Of a stretch of DNA of 64,000 nt, positions 1-11,576 are shown piece by piece. This DNA comes from Arenicola marina (Eukaryota; Annelida; Polychaeta; Arenicolidae): contig OZ025248.1 in the NCBI GenBank assembly GCA_964019135.1, forward strand, positions 68,330,119 to 68,394,118, read 5' to 3'. Position 1 is the stretch's first letter; the number at the start of each line of letters is the position of its first letter. The position numbers and the translations under genes are program-made. Under the pieces are notes generated by a model that was given only the letters and a program-made list of their open reading frames with translations, was not told the origin of the DNA and searched no databases.

Positions 1-735
1 AGACCAGCCCTTGCAATCAGCCAGCCAATCAGTAGGCTAGCCCTGCCAATCAGTGAGCTAGCCCTGCCAATCAGTGACCCAGCCCTGCCAATCGGTGAGC
101 CAGCCCCGCCAATTAGTGAGCTATCTTGGCAATCAGTGAGCTCGTTGAGGTTCAGCCTCCAATCAGCTACCAATCAGTGAGTCAGCCCTGTCAATCATTG
201 AGCTAGCCCTGCCAATCAGTGGGTCAGCCCTGTCAATCAGTGAGCCGGCTCTGCGAAACAGTGAGCTAGCCCTGCCAATCAGTGACCTAACCCTGCCAAT
301 CAGTGGGTCAGTCCTGCCAATCAGTGAGCTAGCTTGCCCATCAGTGAGTCAGTCCTGCCAATCAGTGACCTAGCTTGCCCATCAGTGAGTCAGTCCTGCC
401 AATCAGTGACCTAGCCCTGCCAATCAGTAAACTAGCCCCCTCTATCGGTGAGCTAGCCCTACCAATCAGTGGGTCAGCCCTGCCAGTCAGTGACCTAGCC
501 CTGCCAATCAGTCAACTAACCCTGCCAATCAGTGAGCTAGCCCTACCAATCAGTGAGCCAGCTTGCCAGTCAGTGACCTAGCTCTGCCAATCAGTGAACT
601 AGCCCCGTCAATCAGTGAACTAGCCCTGCCAATCAGTAGGCCAGCCCTGCCAATTAGTGAGCTGGCCCCGCCAATCAGTGAACTAGCCCCGTCAATCAGT
701 GAGCTAGCCCTGCCAATCAGTGACTCGCCCTCCCA
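1..735. repeat. 21-bp minisatellite, about 35 copies
   Basis: Direct tandem repeats of a 21-bp unit with core AGCCCTGCCAATCAGTGAG run from the left edge of the window to about 735, so the array probably continues outside. Units differ by scattered substitutions. Because 21 is a multiple of three, open frames result on both strands with a seven-residue period; they have no non-repetitive body and are not called as genes. Confidence 0.95.
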
Positions 736-1260
736 CCAATGGACCGCCAATGCTAATCGCAAGCCCGGCACCATCCTGGTATGTCGTGGAAGTACATGTT
801 TGTGCTTGGAGAATATAGAATCGGCTATTCCGTCGTGTTTTGCTAGACATATATACCAATGGTCTATGCCGTGGCACTGTGATGTGAAAACTGAGCAGAC
901 CGATGCTGTAAATACCTTTTTGCGTGGGGGAGGGGGGGGGGGGGGCGGTGTCCTACAAATTAATTAACTGTGTGGTGCATGCCCACTTTAAAGGCGAACA
1001 GTTGCACTGTCATTCATCGACTATGATATGCCGTTTTCAGAATTTGAAAAGAAAATTTATTTTGTGAATTCAAGTTGTTATGCATGGAGCTTATGACTAA
1101 ATAAAAGCGTGTTAGATGACAAGAACGTATCGTAAGTAATGCTGCTCTATAAATCGGTCCATGGGTTATCGTGTATCCCGATTAGACGATTAAAAACAGA
1201 TGGTCGTGCCAAGATTTGCGAGGCTGAAATTCTAAATTATTGTATTATCAGAATAATCGC
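736..1260. other. Non-repetitive spacer
   Basis: Spacer between two minisatellites. It holds a G-rich run at about 925-947 and AT-rich sequence after 1020, including an AATAAA-like string near 1100. I see no convincing exon or element here. Confidence 0.6.
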
Positions 1261-1261
1261 C

Positions 1262-4200
1262 CACTTCTCATCAGTAGAAGTCACCCACCCCTCATCAGTA
1301 GCAGCCACCCACCCCTCATCAGTAGAAGTCACCCACCCCTCATCAGTAGAAGTTACCCACTCCTCATCAGTAGAAGTCACCCACCCCTCATCAATAGAAA
1401 CCACCCACCCCTCATCAGTAGAAGTCACCCACCCCTCATCAATAGAAACCACCCACCCCTCATCAGTAGAAGTCACCCACCCCTCATCAATAGAAGTCAC
1501 CCAACCATCATCAGTAGAAGTCACCCACTCCTCATCAGTAGAAGTCACCCAACCCTCATCAGTAGAAGTCACCCGCCCCTCATCAGTAGAAGTCATCTAC
1601 CCCTCATCAGTAGAAGTCACCCACCCCTCATCAGTAGAAGTCATCCAACCCTCATCAGTAGAAGTCACCCACCCCTCATCAGTCGAAGTCACCCACCCCT
1701 CATCAGTAGAAGTCACCCACCCCTCATCAGTAGAAGTTACCTACCCCGCACCAGTAAAAGGCACCTACCCCTCATCAATAGAAGTCACCCACCCCTCATC
1801 AGTAGAAGTCACCCACCCCTCATCAGTAGAAGTCACCCGCCCCTCATCAGTAGAAGTCACCCACCCCTCATCAGTAGAAGTTACCCACCCCGCACCAGTA
1901 AAAGGCACCTACCCCTCATCAGTAGAAGTCACCCGCCCCTCATCAGTAGAAGTCACCCACCCCTCATCAGTAGAAGTTACCCACCCCGCACCAGTAAAAG
2001 GCACCTACCCCTCATCAGTAGAAGTCACCCACTCCTCATCAGTAGAAGTCACCCACCCCTCATCAGTAGAAGTTACCCACCCCGCACCAGTAAAAGGCAC
2101 CTACCCCTCATCAGTAGAAGTCACCCACTCCTCATCAGTAGAAGTCACCCACCCTTCATCAGTAGAAGTCACCCGCCCCTCATCAGTAGAAGTCACCCAC
2201 CCCTCATCAGTAGAAGTTACCCACCCCGCACCAGTAAAAGGCACCTACCCCTCATCAGTAGAAGTCACCCACTCCTCATCAGTAGAAGTTACCCACCCCG
2301 CACCAGTAAAAGGCACCTACCCCTCGTCAGTAGAAGGCACCTTCCCCTCATCAGTAGAAGTCACCCACCCCTCATCAGTAGAAGTTACCCACCCCGCACC
2401 AGTAAAAGGCACCTACCCCTCATCAGTAGAAGTCACCCGCCCCTCATCAGTAGAAGTCACCCAACCCTCATCAGTAGAAGTCACCCACCCCTCATCAGTA
2501 GAAGTCACCCGCCCCTCATCAGTAGAAGTCACCCACCCCTCATCAGTAGAAGTCACCCACCCCTCATCAATAGAAGTTACCCACCCCGCACCAGTAAAAG
2601 GCACCTACCCCTCATCAGTAGAAGTCACCCACTCCTCATCAGTAGAAGTCACCTACCCCTCATCAGTAGAAGTCACCCGCCCCTCATCAGTAGAAGTCAC
2701 CCACCCCTCATCAGTAGAAGTTACCCACCCCGCACCAGTAAAAGGCACCCGCCCCTCATCAGTAGAAGTCACCCACCCCTCATCAGTAGAAGTCAACCAC
2801 CCCTCATCAGTAGAAGTCACCCACCCCTCATCAGTAGAAGTCACCCACCCCTCATCAGTAGAATTTACCCACCCCGCACCAGTAAAAGGCACCCGCCCCT
2901 CATCAGTAGAAGCTACCCACCCCGCACCAGTAAAAGGCACCTACCCCTCATCAGTAGAAGTCACCCACTCCTCATCAGTAGAAGTTACCCACCCCGCACC
3001 AGTAAAAGGCACCTACCCCTCATCAGTAGAAGGCACCTACCCCTCATCAGTAGAAGTCACCCACCCCTCATCAGTAGAAGTTACCCACCCCGCACCAGTA
3101 AAAGGCACCTACCCCTCATCAGTAGAAGTCACCCGCCCCTCATCAGTAGAAGTCACCCGCCCCTCATCAGTAGAAGTCACCCACCCCTCATCAGTAGAAG
3201 TCACCCGCCCCTCATCAGTAGAAGTCACCCACCCCTCCTCAGTAGAAGTCACCCACCCCTCATCAATAGAAGTTACCCACCCCGCACCAGTAAAAGGCAC
3301 CTACCCCTCATCAGTAGAAGTCACCCACTCCTCATCAGTAGAAGTTACCCACCCCGCACCAGTAAAAGGCACCTACCCCTCATCAGTAGAAGTCACCCAC
3401 CCCTCATCAGTAGAAGTCACCCAACCCTCATCAGTAGAAGTCACCCGCCCCTCATCAGTAGAAGTCACCCAACCCTCATCAGTAGAAGTCACCCACCCCT
3501 CATCAGTAGAAGTCACCCGCCCCTCACCAGTAGAAGTCACCCACCCCTCATCAGTAGAAGTCACCCACCCCTCATCAATAGAAGTTACCCACCCCGCACC
3601 AGTAAAAGGCACCTACCCCTCATCAGTAGAAGTCACCCACTCCTCATCAGTAGAAGTTACCCACCCCGCACCAGTAAAAGGCACCTACCCCTCATCAGTA
3701 GAAGGCACCTACCCCTCATCAGTAGAAGTCACCCACCCCTCATCAGTAGAAGTTACCCACCCCGCACCAGTAAAAGGCACCTACCCCTCATCAGTAGAAG
3801 TCACCCGCCCCTCATCAGTAGAAGTCACCCAACCCTCATCAGTAGAAGTCACCCACCCCTCATCAGTAGAAGTCACGCGCCCCTCATCAGTAGAAGTCAC
3901 CCACCCCTCATCAGTAGAAGTCACCCACCCCTCATCAATAGAAGTTACCCACCCCGCACCAGTAAAAGGCACCTACCCCTCATCAGTAGAAGTCACCCAC
4001 CCCTCATCAGTAGAAGTCACCCAACCCTCATCAGTAGAAGTCACCCGCCCCTCATCAGTAGAAGTCACGCACCCCTCATCAGTAGAAGTCACCCACCCCT
4101 CATCAGTAGAAGTCACCCACCCTCTTCAGTAGAAGTCACCCGCCCCTCATCAGTAGAAGTCACCCACCCCTCTTCAGTAGAAGTCACCCAACCCTCATCA

Positions 4201-5216
4201 GTAGAAGTCACCCACCCCTCATCAGTAGAAGTCACGCACCCCTCATCAGTAGAAGTCACCCAACCCTCATCAGTAGAAGTTACCCACCCCGCACCAGTAA
4301 AAGGCACCTACCCCTCATCAGTAGAAGTCACCCACTCCTCATCAGTAGAAGTTACCCACCCCGCACCAGTAAAAGGCACCTACCCCTCATCAGTAGAAGT
4401 CACCCACCTCTCATCAGTAGAAGTCACCCAACCCTCATCAGTAGAAGTCACCCGCCCCTCATCAATAGAAGTCACCCAACCCTCATCAGTAGAAGTCACC
4501 CGCCCCTCATCAATAGAAGTCACCCAACCCTCATCAGTAGAAGTCACCCAACCCTCATCAGTAGAAGTCACCCACCCCTCATCAGTAGAAGTCACCCACC
4601 CCTCATCAGTAGAAGTCACGCACCCCTCATCAGTAGAAGTCACGCACCCCTCATCAGTAGAAGTCACCCGCCCCTCATCAATAGAAGTTACCCACCCCGC
4701 ACCAGTAAAAGGCACCTACCCCTCATCAGTAGAAGTCACGCACCCCTCATCAATAGAAGTCACCCAACCATCATCAGTAGAAGTCACCCAACCCTCATCA
4801 CTAGAAGTCACCCAACCCTCATCAATAGAAGTCACCCAACCATCATCAGTAGAAGTCACCCGCCCCTCATCAATAGAAGTCACCCACCCCTCATCAGTAG
4901 AAGTCACCCGCCCCTCATCAGTAGAAGTCACCCAACCATCATCAGTAGAAGTCACCCACCCCTCATCAATAGAAGTCACCCAACCCTCATCAGTAGAAGT
5001 CACCCGCCCCTCATCAGTAGAAGTCACCCAACCCTCATCAGTAGAAGTCACCCACCCCTCATCAATAGAAGTCACCCAACCCTCATCAGTAGAAGTCACC
5101 CACCCCTCATCAATAGAAGTCACCCAACCCTCATCAGTAGAAGTCACCCACCCCTCATCAGTAGAAGTCACGCACCCCTCATCAGTAGAAGTCACCCAAC
5201 CATCATCAGTAGAAGT
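1262..5216. repeat. 24-bp satellite, about 165 copies, with higher-order structure
   Basis: Tandem units of 24 bp with core CATCAGTAGAAGTCACCC fill almost 4 kb. Variant units carrying CCGCACCAGTAAAAGGCACC are spaced through the array. A rarer variant with AGTAGAAGGCACC recurs at about 2335, 3031 and 3703, that is 696 and 672 bp apart (29 and 28 units), which shows block duplication. A one-base deletion near 4125 shifts phase. The plus strand is open for about 1,000 and 1,359 codons in two frames. Unit-to-unit changes in the PSSVEVTH reading are mostly amino-acid changing (CAC/CAA/CGC/TAC, CCC/TCC, GTA/ATA), which argues against a selected protein. Confidence 0.95.
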
Positions 5217-5540
5217 GTATATTACAGAAATGAGATGGGAAACAGTTGATTCTCAGTCGTTTTTATTGGCAGATGTAACAGTTATAGGATGTGTACAACC
5301 ATTCATGGTCGAAAGGTAAATTTATGTTTCGACGCAGCCTCCAATTTTATTTATTAAGTTGAAAACTGGCTGAAGATTCGCTTCCGTATCAGACCTCAGA
5401 CATACGCTGAGCACTCCATAATCTTATCAGTATCATTATATTAAGGCATAGTGGTTAGTTCCCCAAGTCCGTTACTCAGACAGCGACGAGCAAAGGGAGG
5501 TGGCCAGCTAGACAGGAGGTCGTAAACGGAGGTGACCAGC
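5217..5540. other. Non-repetitive spacer
   Basis: Unique sequence after the 24-bp satellite. Nothing recognisable apart from the first degenerate units of the following 21-bp array from about 5490. Confidence 0.5.
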
Positions 5541-5665
5541 CAGAGAGAAGGTCTTGTAGGCCAACGAGGAGGTCCTGTAGGCCAGAGAGAAGGTCCTGTA
5601 GGCCAGAGAGGAGGTCCTGTAGGCCAGAGAGGAGGTCCTGTAGGCCAGAGAGGAGGTCATGTAGC
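5541..5665. repeat. Short 21-bp tandem array, about 6 copies
   Basis: Six near-identical copies of a 21-bp unit with core GGTCCTGTAGGCCAGAGAG. The array immediately precedes the promoter-like motif cluster at 5705-5785. Confidence 0.9.
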
Positions 5666-5707
5666 GAGGCAGGATGACGGTTGCTGGTCCAAGGAGCCGC
5701 CGTCCTG

Positions 5708-5783
5708 TGATGACGTCACGTGCTCGCTTCATGTGGCGAGGTGTGACTCGGATGCCATCAGGGACGCCATCTTGGATCACGTG
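5708..5783 (-). promoter_or_regulatory. Promoter-like motif cluster (CRE, two E-boxes, YY1-type site)
   Basis: Within 75 bp there is a perfect CRE palindrome TGACGTCA (5711-5718) overlapping CACGTG (5717-5722), a second CACGTG (5778-5783) and CGCCATCTTGG (about 5766-5775). On the minus strand the last reads CCAAGATGGCG, the classical YY1 form often found at the start of TATA-less housekeeping genes, with an ATG inside it. No downstream coding exon could be established, so this is a motif-based inference only. Confidence 0.3.
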
Positions 5784-5790
5784 TCATCGA

Positions 5791-6135
5791 GGCGACATCC
5801 GGTTCAGACCCCACGCCCTATGTGTGCAGATATCAACCGGTGGCTGAGCAACGAGTCTCCCGAGAGTCTGACCCCGACACCCTCCCACCCACCCCGCACG
5901 CCACTCACCAGGTGGCGCTGTGCATCGTCCTTGACATTGGTCAGTGATGTCTCATAACGATGCACATTTGTGATCCAAACATGTTGATGCATTCCCCGGA
6001 GCAGCACGGTTTCGTGGCGCAGTTAAACTTCGAGCAAACGAGATTTCTGAAAGAGATATATATATATAGTTATAATACATATTCATCAAGAAAACAAAAG
6101 GTATACAAATATTCTGTATGCATTTTTGTTCGTAA
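5791..6135. other. Spacer, no gene seen
   Basis: Moderately GC-rich, then AT-rich with a short TA run at 6056-6068. No exon, RNA or element recognised. Confidence 0.5.
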
Positions 6136-6136
6136 C

Positions 6137-6465
6137 CCGGCCGGGGGGCACTATAATACAAACATGGTGGAGGGGTTCCGCCGTTGCCTTGATGCCTGAG
6201 AGAGAAAGATACCCATATAGAGCAGATACTTTAAAACTTGCGACCAGGGTTTCGTGGGGGGGGGGGGGGGGAAGGGAGGGGTGCTCTGAAAATGTGAGTT
6301 CATATAGAGCGGGTTGCCCGGAAAAAATACCCCTTTTGAGCGCATTTTGGCGGTAATACCCCAACCGAGCCGAATTTGGCCGTGAAAAAGGGGGGGGGGC
6401 GGGGCTTTACCGCGGAACCCAGCAACGTATTAAATACCCCCCCCACCTCGGGGTTCGTGACAATT
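6137..6465 (+). repeat. Dispersed GC-rich repeat with poly-G, copy A
   Basis: This stretch shares blocks with 45082-45305 and 57013-57095. Shared strings include a CCGGGGGG-type start, TTGATGCC followed by GAGAGA, AACTTGCGACC, a poly-G run, GCTCTGAAAATGTG, CATA..AGAGCGGGTTGCC, AAAAAATACCCCTTT and a TTTTGGCGGTA end. Copy A carries a 16-base G run at 6256-6271. Ends and target duplications are not resolved, so element class is unknown. Confidence 0.7.
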
Positions 6466-7420
6466 CCACATGCGACTCTGATAATAATGATTCTGAAGTA
6501 CACCTCATATTGTTAGTCTTCATTAGGCCGGCATGCTGTTGGGTCAAGGGGTCGGGACGGTGCATTCGCCCCCCGGTCCTCGCAGATGTCTATTGTACAA
6601 ACCGTCTCATGTCCCCATGAACACGGTTGAGGTTACCCCCCTCCCCCCTCCCCCCCCCCCCACCCCCCTGCCCGGCTCCTCTGCATTGACGCGATGCGGT
6701 CTTCATTGGTTAAAATGGCATTAAAAACCCAGCCAATGTTTAGCGAAGTCCTGGGCCGTGAGATCAGTACAGGCCGTGACTGCCGTCACATCACCCCTTC
6801 TCGAGGCCGGTCGTGACAGTGTCGGTAGCGGTTACCTCGAGGACGCTCGCAATCCTTGGGAAACACCCCGTTGTTCTCTCTCTTGCGAGGCCGTGATGGG
6901 CGGGGGCGGGGGCGGTAGGGTCGATGGAGTTGGATGGGGGTTAGGGGGTTAGGGTCGATGAGTGGGCGGGGGGGGGGGCGGGCGGGGGGGGGGGCACATG
7001 ACAGAAGAAAGGGTGTGAATGCTGGACACGACTTTCAGACAGATGTGGCCGCTCTGTCCGCCAACACGCACGCACCAACGACGCATTTGCTTCGCCATTA
7101 TGACTCCCACGTGTCAAAGAAATGTCAAGGTCACGGCTGGAGAAGCTTACCCTTGGCGGTCTTATAGGACGTAGCTTGTCTAAGTCGGTACAAGCGGAGG
7201 GGGGTTGCGGGGGGGGGGCGGTAGGGGAGGATGAGGGGCGATGGTGGGGGAGAGGTGGGAAGTTGGAGGGCGATGGGGGAGGATGAGGGGTAATGGCGGA
7301 AAGGATACCCCTCCAGAAGGCTGGGGCCTCTGCTTCTTTAAAGTGTGTCACCCCCACATGGCGATTAAATATGTCGGTTGACCTCCGTGGTGTGAGGGTC
7401 ACGGACGGTCTTCGACGATT
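6466..7420. other. Poly-C/poly-G rich low-complexity spacer
   Basis: Contains a C-rich run at about 6637-6668 and several G-rich runs between 6900 and 7280. The open frames here are products of homopolymer composition. No gene seen. Confidence 0.6.
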
Positions 7421-9300
7421 ATCCGCGTTGAAACAGCATTAAATCACATGGGGAAGTTGAAGGCTCAGACAAATCATGATCGCACGGCCACGAAAGAAGA
7501 ACTCGAGCGAAAAAAATGTCAAGATAGGGCAGGGTCAAAACCATCCTTAACCACGCTCGAGTGCCACATATAAAAAGAATTTGGCTGCAAATTAGTTATT
7601 TAAGTCTGCGATTACGATTTTAATAGCACGGTCAAGGCAAAAGTCAAGTCAAGCTAGAAGTGAGACGTTTGATGGCAACATTTATGAGAAAGCCAAAGAT
7701 TTGTAGGTGATGGTTAATGTGATGTGGTTTTACATGAGGTAGAGACGGGCTGGAGAGCTGACGGAATGTAGGGAGAACGGGAGAGGTTTGTAGCCAAGGG
7801 AATACTTAGGTGGGTCGTCAGGCGTTATGGAGTCGTCTTAAAGCAATCAGTGCAGCAAATGGCGACACGCGACACAGGCATATTTGATAGTCGACATTGA
7901 CCCCCAAATTCCGACACTGAGGGTCTGAAAAAAGCGACATCGACATTTAAAAAAAAGAAAAGACACGGAACGTCGTGAAAAATCGACATTTGACACTCAG
8001 AATTTTTAAAAATCGACGCTGGACGCTAGCCATTTTAATTTACCACGTGATGCTGGAGATGGCCTGACACTGGAGCCATGTTCTTATATTAGCCAGAAAC
8101 ATCAACGTATTGTTGGGGCCTTTGACCCGTAGATTGTCTTCAATGCCGGCGTGTGTTGGCGTAAGACAACAACGAACCGTTGAACGCTTTAATCTGCAGT
8201 AGGTGCGAAATATGTTTGCCAGCTATAATCACTCAACGCCTTGACAGTTCCATGACGCTGCCACCTATATCTGATTTGCTAGTGTTCTCGTTTGATCCAT
8301 ACATCAGGGAAAGCAATGAAAGACACTGTTGGTCCCTATATAGCGCATGGTGCAAAGTATGGTATTCACCCTGAACAAAGTAATATATGGAGCTTGAGAA
8401 ATATGATGCGGAAGCAGAGAACGTTGAAATAAAAAAAAAATCCTTTTGATCCATCTATCCGATTTAAAATATTTCCACCTTAGATGCAATTACGGTTTAA
8501 CAGGACGTGGGATAGGATGATGGTAAACGAATACATGTTACACAAAATATCATAACCCATATGAAATGTAATAATGAATGTAAAAAATATGAATGCAAAA
8601 TAAAAGATTTACGTCATTCCGTGACCATATATTTTACCATCGATATTTTTTAGTAGCAGTTTTAATGTATCTATGTCAAGCGCGACCTGTTTTGTCACAC
8701 CTTTATCGAATTAAGGCGTTAAGGGTGTTTGGTGGTTACACGTCACAAATACTCTATGAATAAGCCAACATTTAAAAGGGCTATAGGCTTAGACAGCCCC
8801 TGCATATGGTTTATGCTAACACACGAAGCCGGCTTCAGAGGTCAACCTAGATGGCCGATATGGCGGGCAGCGAAACAGCTTCGTATGGTTAGATCTCAAA
8901 CTCTGGTGACAAACTAATGTCTTTCAATGCCACAAATATCCTCCCGAACCATTGCAAAACTACTACTAAGTACTACTAATACTAACTAAGCATATCAAAC
9001 ACACAGTATTTGGATTCAGTCTTCATGGTTTCGCAGAAACTGCCAACTGTCAACACCGGGGCTTTTATGACCGCCTGTGCATGCTTTTTGTCCTCGGGGA
9101 TTTTGGTGACTGGGCGTTTCTGTCCGCCGGGGCTTTCGTCAGTTCATCGCGAGACTTGTAAGTTACGATGTGGGTAAACGCACTTTAACGGAACGCTTTT
9201 TGGTGTATTTTTTTCACCGACCGGCCGACCCCATTCTGCTGATGACCAGGGACATGAGAAACGGACAATTGATTTACAACGCCCTGAAGTGAAATATTAT
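7421..9300. other. AT-rich non-coding sequence
   Basis: Largely unique. Between about 7890 and 8035 the motif CGACATT or CGACAC recurs irregularly with A-rich linkers, a heavily degenerate tandem repeat. No exon with convincing splice borders or recognisable protein was found. Confidence 0.5.
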
Positions 9301-9358
9301 ACGCTGTGCTGCATTGTTATGTTACAATATTATCGTTCATTGTTATGTTACAATATTA
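9301..9358 (+). repeat. 26-bp minisatellite, left part
   Basis: About two units containing TTGTTATGTTACAATATTA precede the transposon end at 9359. The same array resumes on the far side from about 9813, so the element fragment lies within it. Confidence 0.85.
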
Positions 9359-9810
9359 GGTGTGCTTCCAGTTGGACGACTTCCACTTGGACGACACCCC
9401 ATTTTGGTACTTCCAGTTGGACGACTTCCAGTTAGACGACATTATATATATATACGTTAGGTATCGCAAAACAAGCAATTCATATAGATGCATCATGATT
9501 AGTAACGCTATTTGAGAGGTTTGCAGATAAAACTGGGACAGTTTGAAGAATAGTAGCATTTTTTCGGCGCGTCGTCTAAGATTTAGCGTCACTCTGTTGT
9601 TGCCGACAGCCATTGCGTTGGCGTCGTGTTATTCTTACAAAGAGGCGTTAACGACACCTACACCCTTTGATGTTCAAGATGGAATATTGGCTGCCTTCCC
9701 CCGCTTTCACACCTCTTGAATTATACACTTGAGACCTCCAGCTTGTAAGTTAATAATGTTTGATGCGGCTTGTGATTAACATAACGAAATACAATGGAGT
9801 CCTTATTGCA
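9359..9810 (+). mobile_element. Left end of the FLYWCH-type TIR transposon, truncated copy
   Basis: Starts GGTGTG and continues with five 15-bp modules (9365-9439) of type CTTCCAGTTGGACGA, the third degenerate, as in the element at 30502-32583. It then has one copy of the roughly 202-bp sub-repeat (two to three in the full copy) and the shared inner arm ending ...CTTATTGCA. Matching to the full copy continues past the inverted arm into its left interior, so this is a left-end remnant. No right end and no target duplication are visible. It sits inside a 26-bp minisatellite. Confidence 0.85.
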
Positions 9811-9812
9811 AT

Positions 9813-10345
9813 GGTACATTGTTATGTTATAATATTATAGTACATTGTTATGTTACAATATTATCGTACATTGTTATGTTACAATATTATCGTACATTGT
9901 TATGTTACAATATTATAGTACATTGTTATGTTACAATATTATAGTACATTGTTATGTTACAATATTATGGTACATTGTTATGTTACAATATTATGGTACA
10001 TTGTTATGCTACAATGTTATCGTACATTGTTATGTTACAATATTATCGTACATTGTTATGTTACAATATTATCGTACATTGTTATGTTACAATTTTATCG
10101 TACATTGTTATCCTATTATATATTTATGTTACATTGTTATCCTATTATATATTTATGTTACATTGTTATCCGATTATATATTTATGTTACATTGTTATCC
10201 TATCATATATTTATGTTACATTGTTAGCCTATCGCATTTTAGCATACATGGATATGTTATCCTGTCATATTTTTTATCACGCATTGTTATCCAATGACAT
10301 TTTCACCTTACAGTGTTATCCTATTATATTTTTTATCTAGCAATG
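9813..10345 (+). repeat. 26-bp minisatellite, right part, grading into a 29-bp unit
   Basis: Around eleven units of 26 bp (core TTGTTATGTTACAATATTA) run to about 10105. A related 29-bp unit with core TTATCCTATTATATATTTA follows to about 10240, and degenerate copies trail off towards 10345. Overlapping open frames are repeat artefacts. Confidence 0.9.
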
Positions 10346-10655
10346 TTTACATCGTTTATCTAATATATATTTTTGCACGTAACGTTACTTTTATATCTCC
10401 TGGGCAGGTGGGTGGGCCAAGGTACACGTACAATGGTACAATGGGCTATAGCTATAAGGGGCCGGGTGACATAATGTTTGTATGTCACGACTGTTATTGA
10501 GCCGGATATGTATGTTTGACAGGGTCTTTTGTGAGAGACAGGACTACTGTCTTGAGTTGCATCAGGGGGGAAAGCTCTCACGAACAGAAGCCTTTTTTTT
10601 GTTCTCTGTGACTGCCATCTGTACTCCGTGTACGAATAAAGATATATAAGAAAGT
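10346..10655. other. Spacer, no gene seen
   Basis: Unique sequence with an AATAAA at about 10636 on the plus strand. No exon recognised upstream of it. Confidence 0.45.
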
Positions 10656-11015
10656 GTGCCTGTTATGGGGTATTATAGTGCGGTGTGGTGGGGGTGGTGG
10701 TGGTGGGGGCGGGGGGGGGGCGTTATTGTGCGCTGGCGGTGTGGGGTGGCGGTGTATGGTGAGGGTGGGGGTGTAGGGTGGCGGTGTGTGGGGTGGGGGT
10801 GGGGTGTAGGGTGGCGGTGTGTGGGGTGGCCTTGTGTGGGGTGCGGGTGTGTGGTGGCGGTGTGTGGGGGTGGGGTGTGGGGTGAGGGTGTGTGGGGTGG
10901 CGGTGGGTGGGGTGGGGGTGTAGGGTGGCGGTGTGGGTTGGCGGTGTGGGGTGGCGGTGTGTGGTATAGGGTGGCGATGGCGATCTATGGTGTTGGGGGT
11001 AGCGGTGTTGGCGGG
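10656..11015 (+). repeat. GGT/GGGGT-rich degenerate tandem repeat
   Basis: Irregular repeats of GTGTGGGGTGGCGGT and relatives. The plus strand is extremely rich in G triplets and could form G-quadruplexes. The Gly/Trp/Val-rich frame is a composition effect. Confidence 0.8.
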
Positions 11016-11575
11016 TGGCTATAACTAGCTACCTGCCCTGTCACGAGCTTGCCTTCGCTTGAAAGGCATCTCCGTTTTGTCGGTGGAAGCCATTATACGA
11101 ATTGCACCATTCCTTTTTCGCACGTTTGGTTCGTCAGGTCGTCGGTCCATTCATTGTGGCTCCTGGCTTCACAGATGACACGCTTAAACTCGGGTAATAG
11201 AACCCCCCCCCCCCCGCCCCCGGCCCCCGGACCTATTCATCAGGTCACCCCATCGTGGTAGAGGATTCAACAGTGTTCAGACACAGCACGCCGGCCAACA
11301 GCACACCTAGCGGGCTAATCACACACTACTACATATTTGGTCTGGTTGGCTGCAAAAACACTGACCTCGAAAAGTGACCGCATAATAAAACCAAAAACCA
11401 TTAACCAAATAAAATTACCACGCAGGTACAAAGCTGTGACTATACTTGACTAGGCGAAGCAATCGCACTGATGACTGACAGACTGCCACATACTGACCTC
11501 GACGGCCAATTTCTGGGTGAATGAAGCGTAACATTAGCATAATTTACCCATTGATGAGTAAATATTAAAGCAATC
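11016..11575. other. Spacer, no gene seen
   Basis: Unique sequence with a C run at about 11203-11215. Nothing else recognised. Confidence 0.5.
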
Positions 11576-11576
11576 T

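Noticed and set aside
1139..5319. Open frames of 997 and 1,359 codons made of [16 protein letters not shown] repeats
   Set aside because: The 24-bp unit lacks stop words in several frames, a one-base deletion merely moves the open frame, and unit differences mostly change amino acids. There is no signal peptide, unique domain or splice structure.
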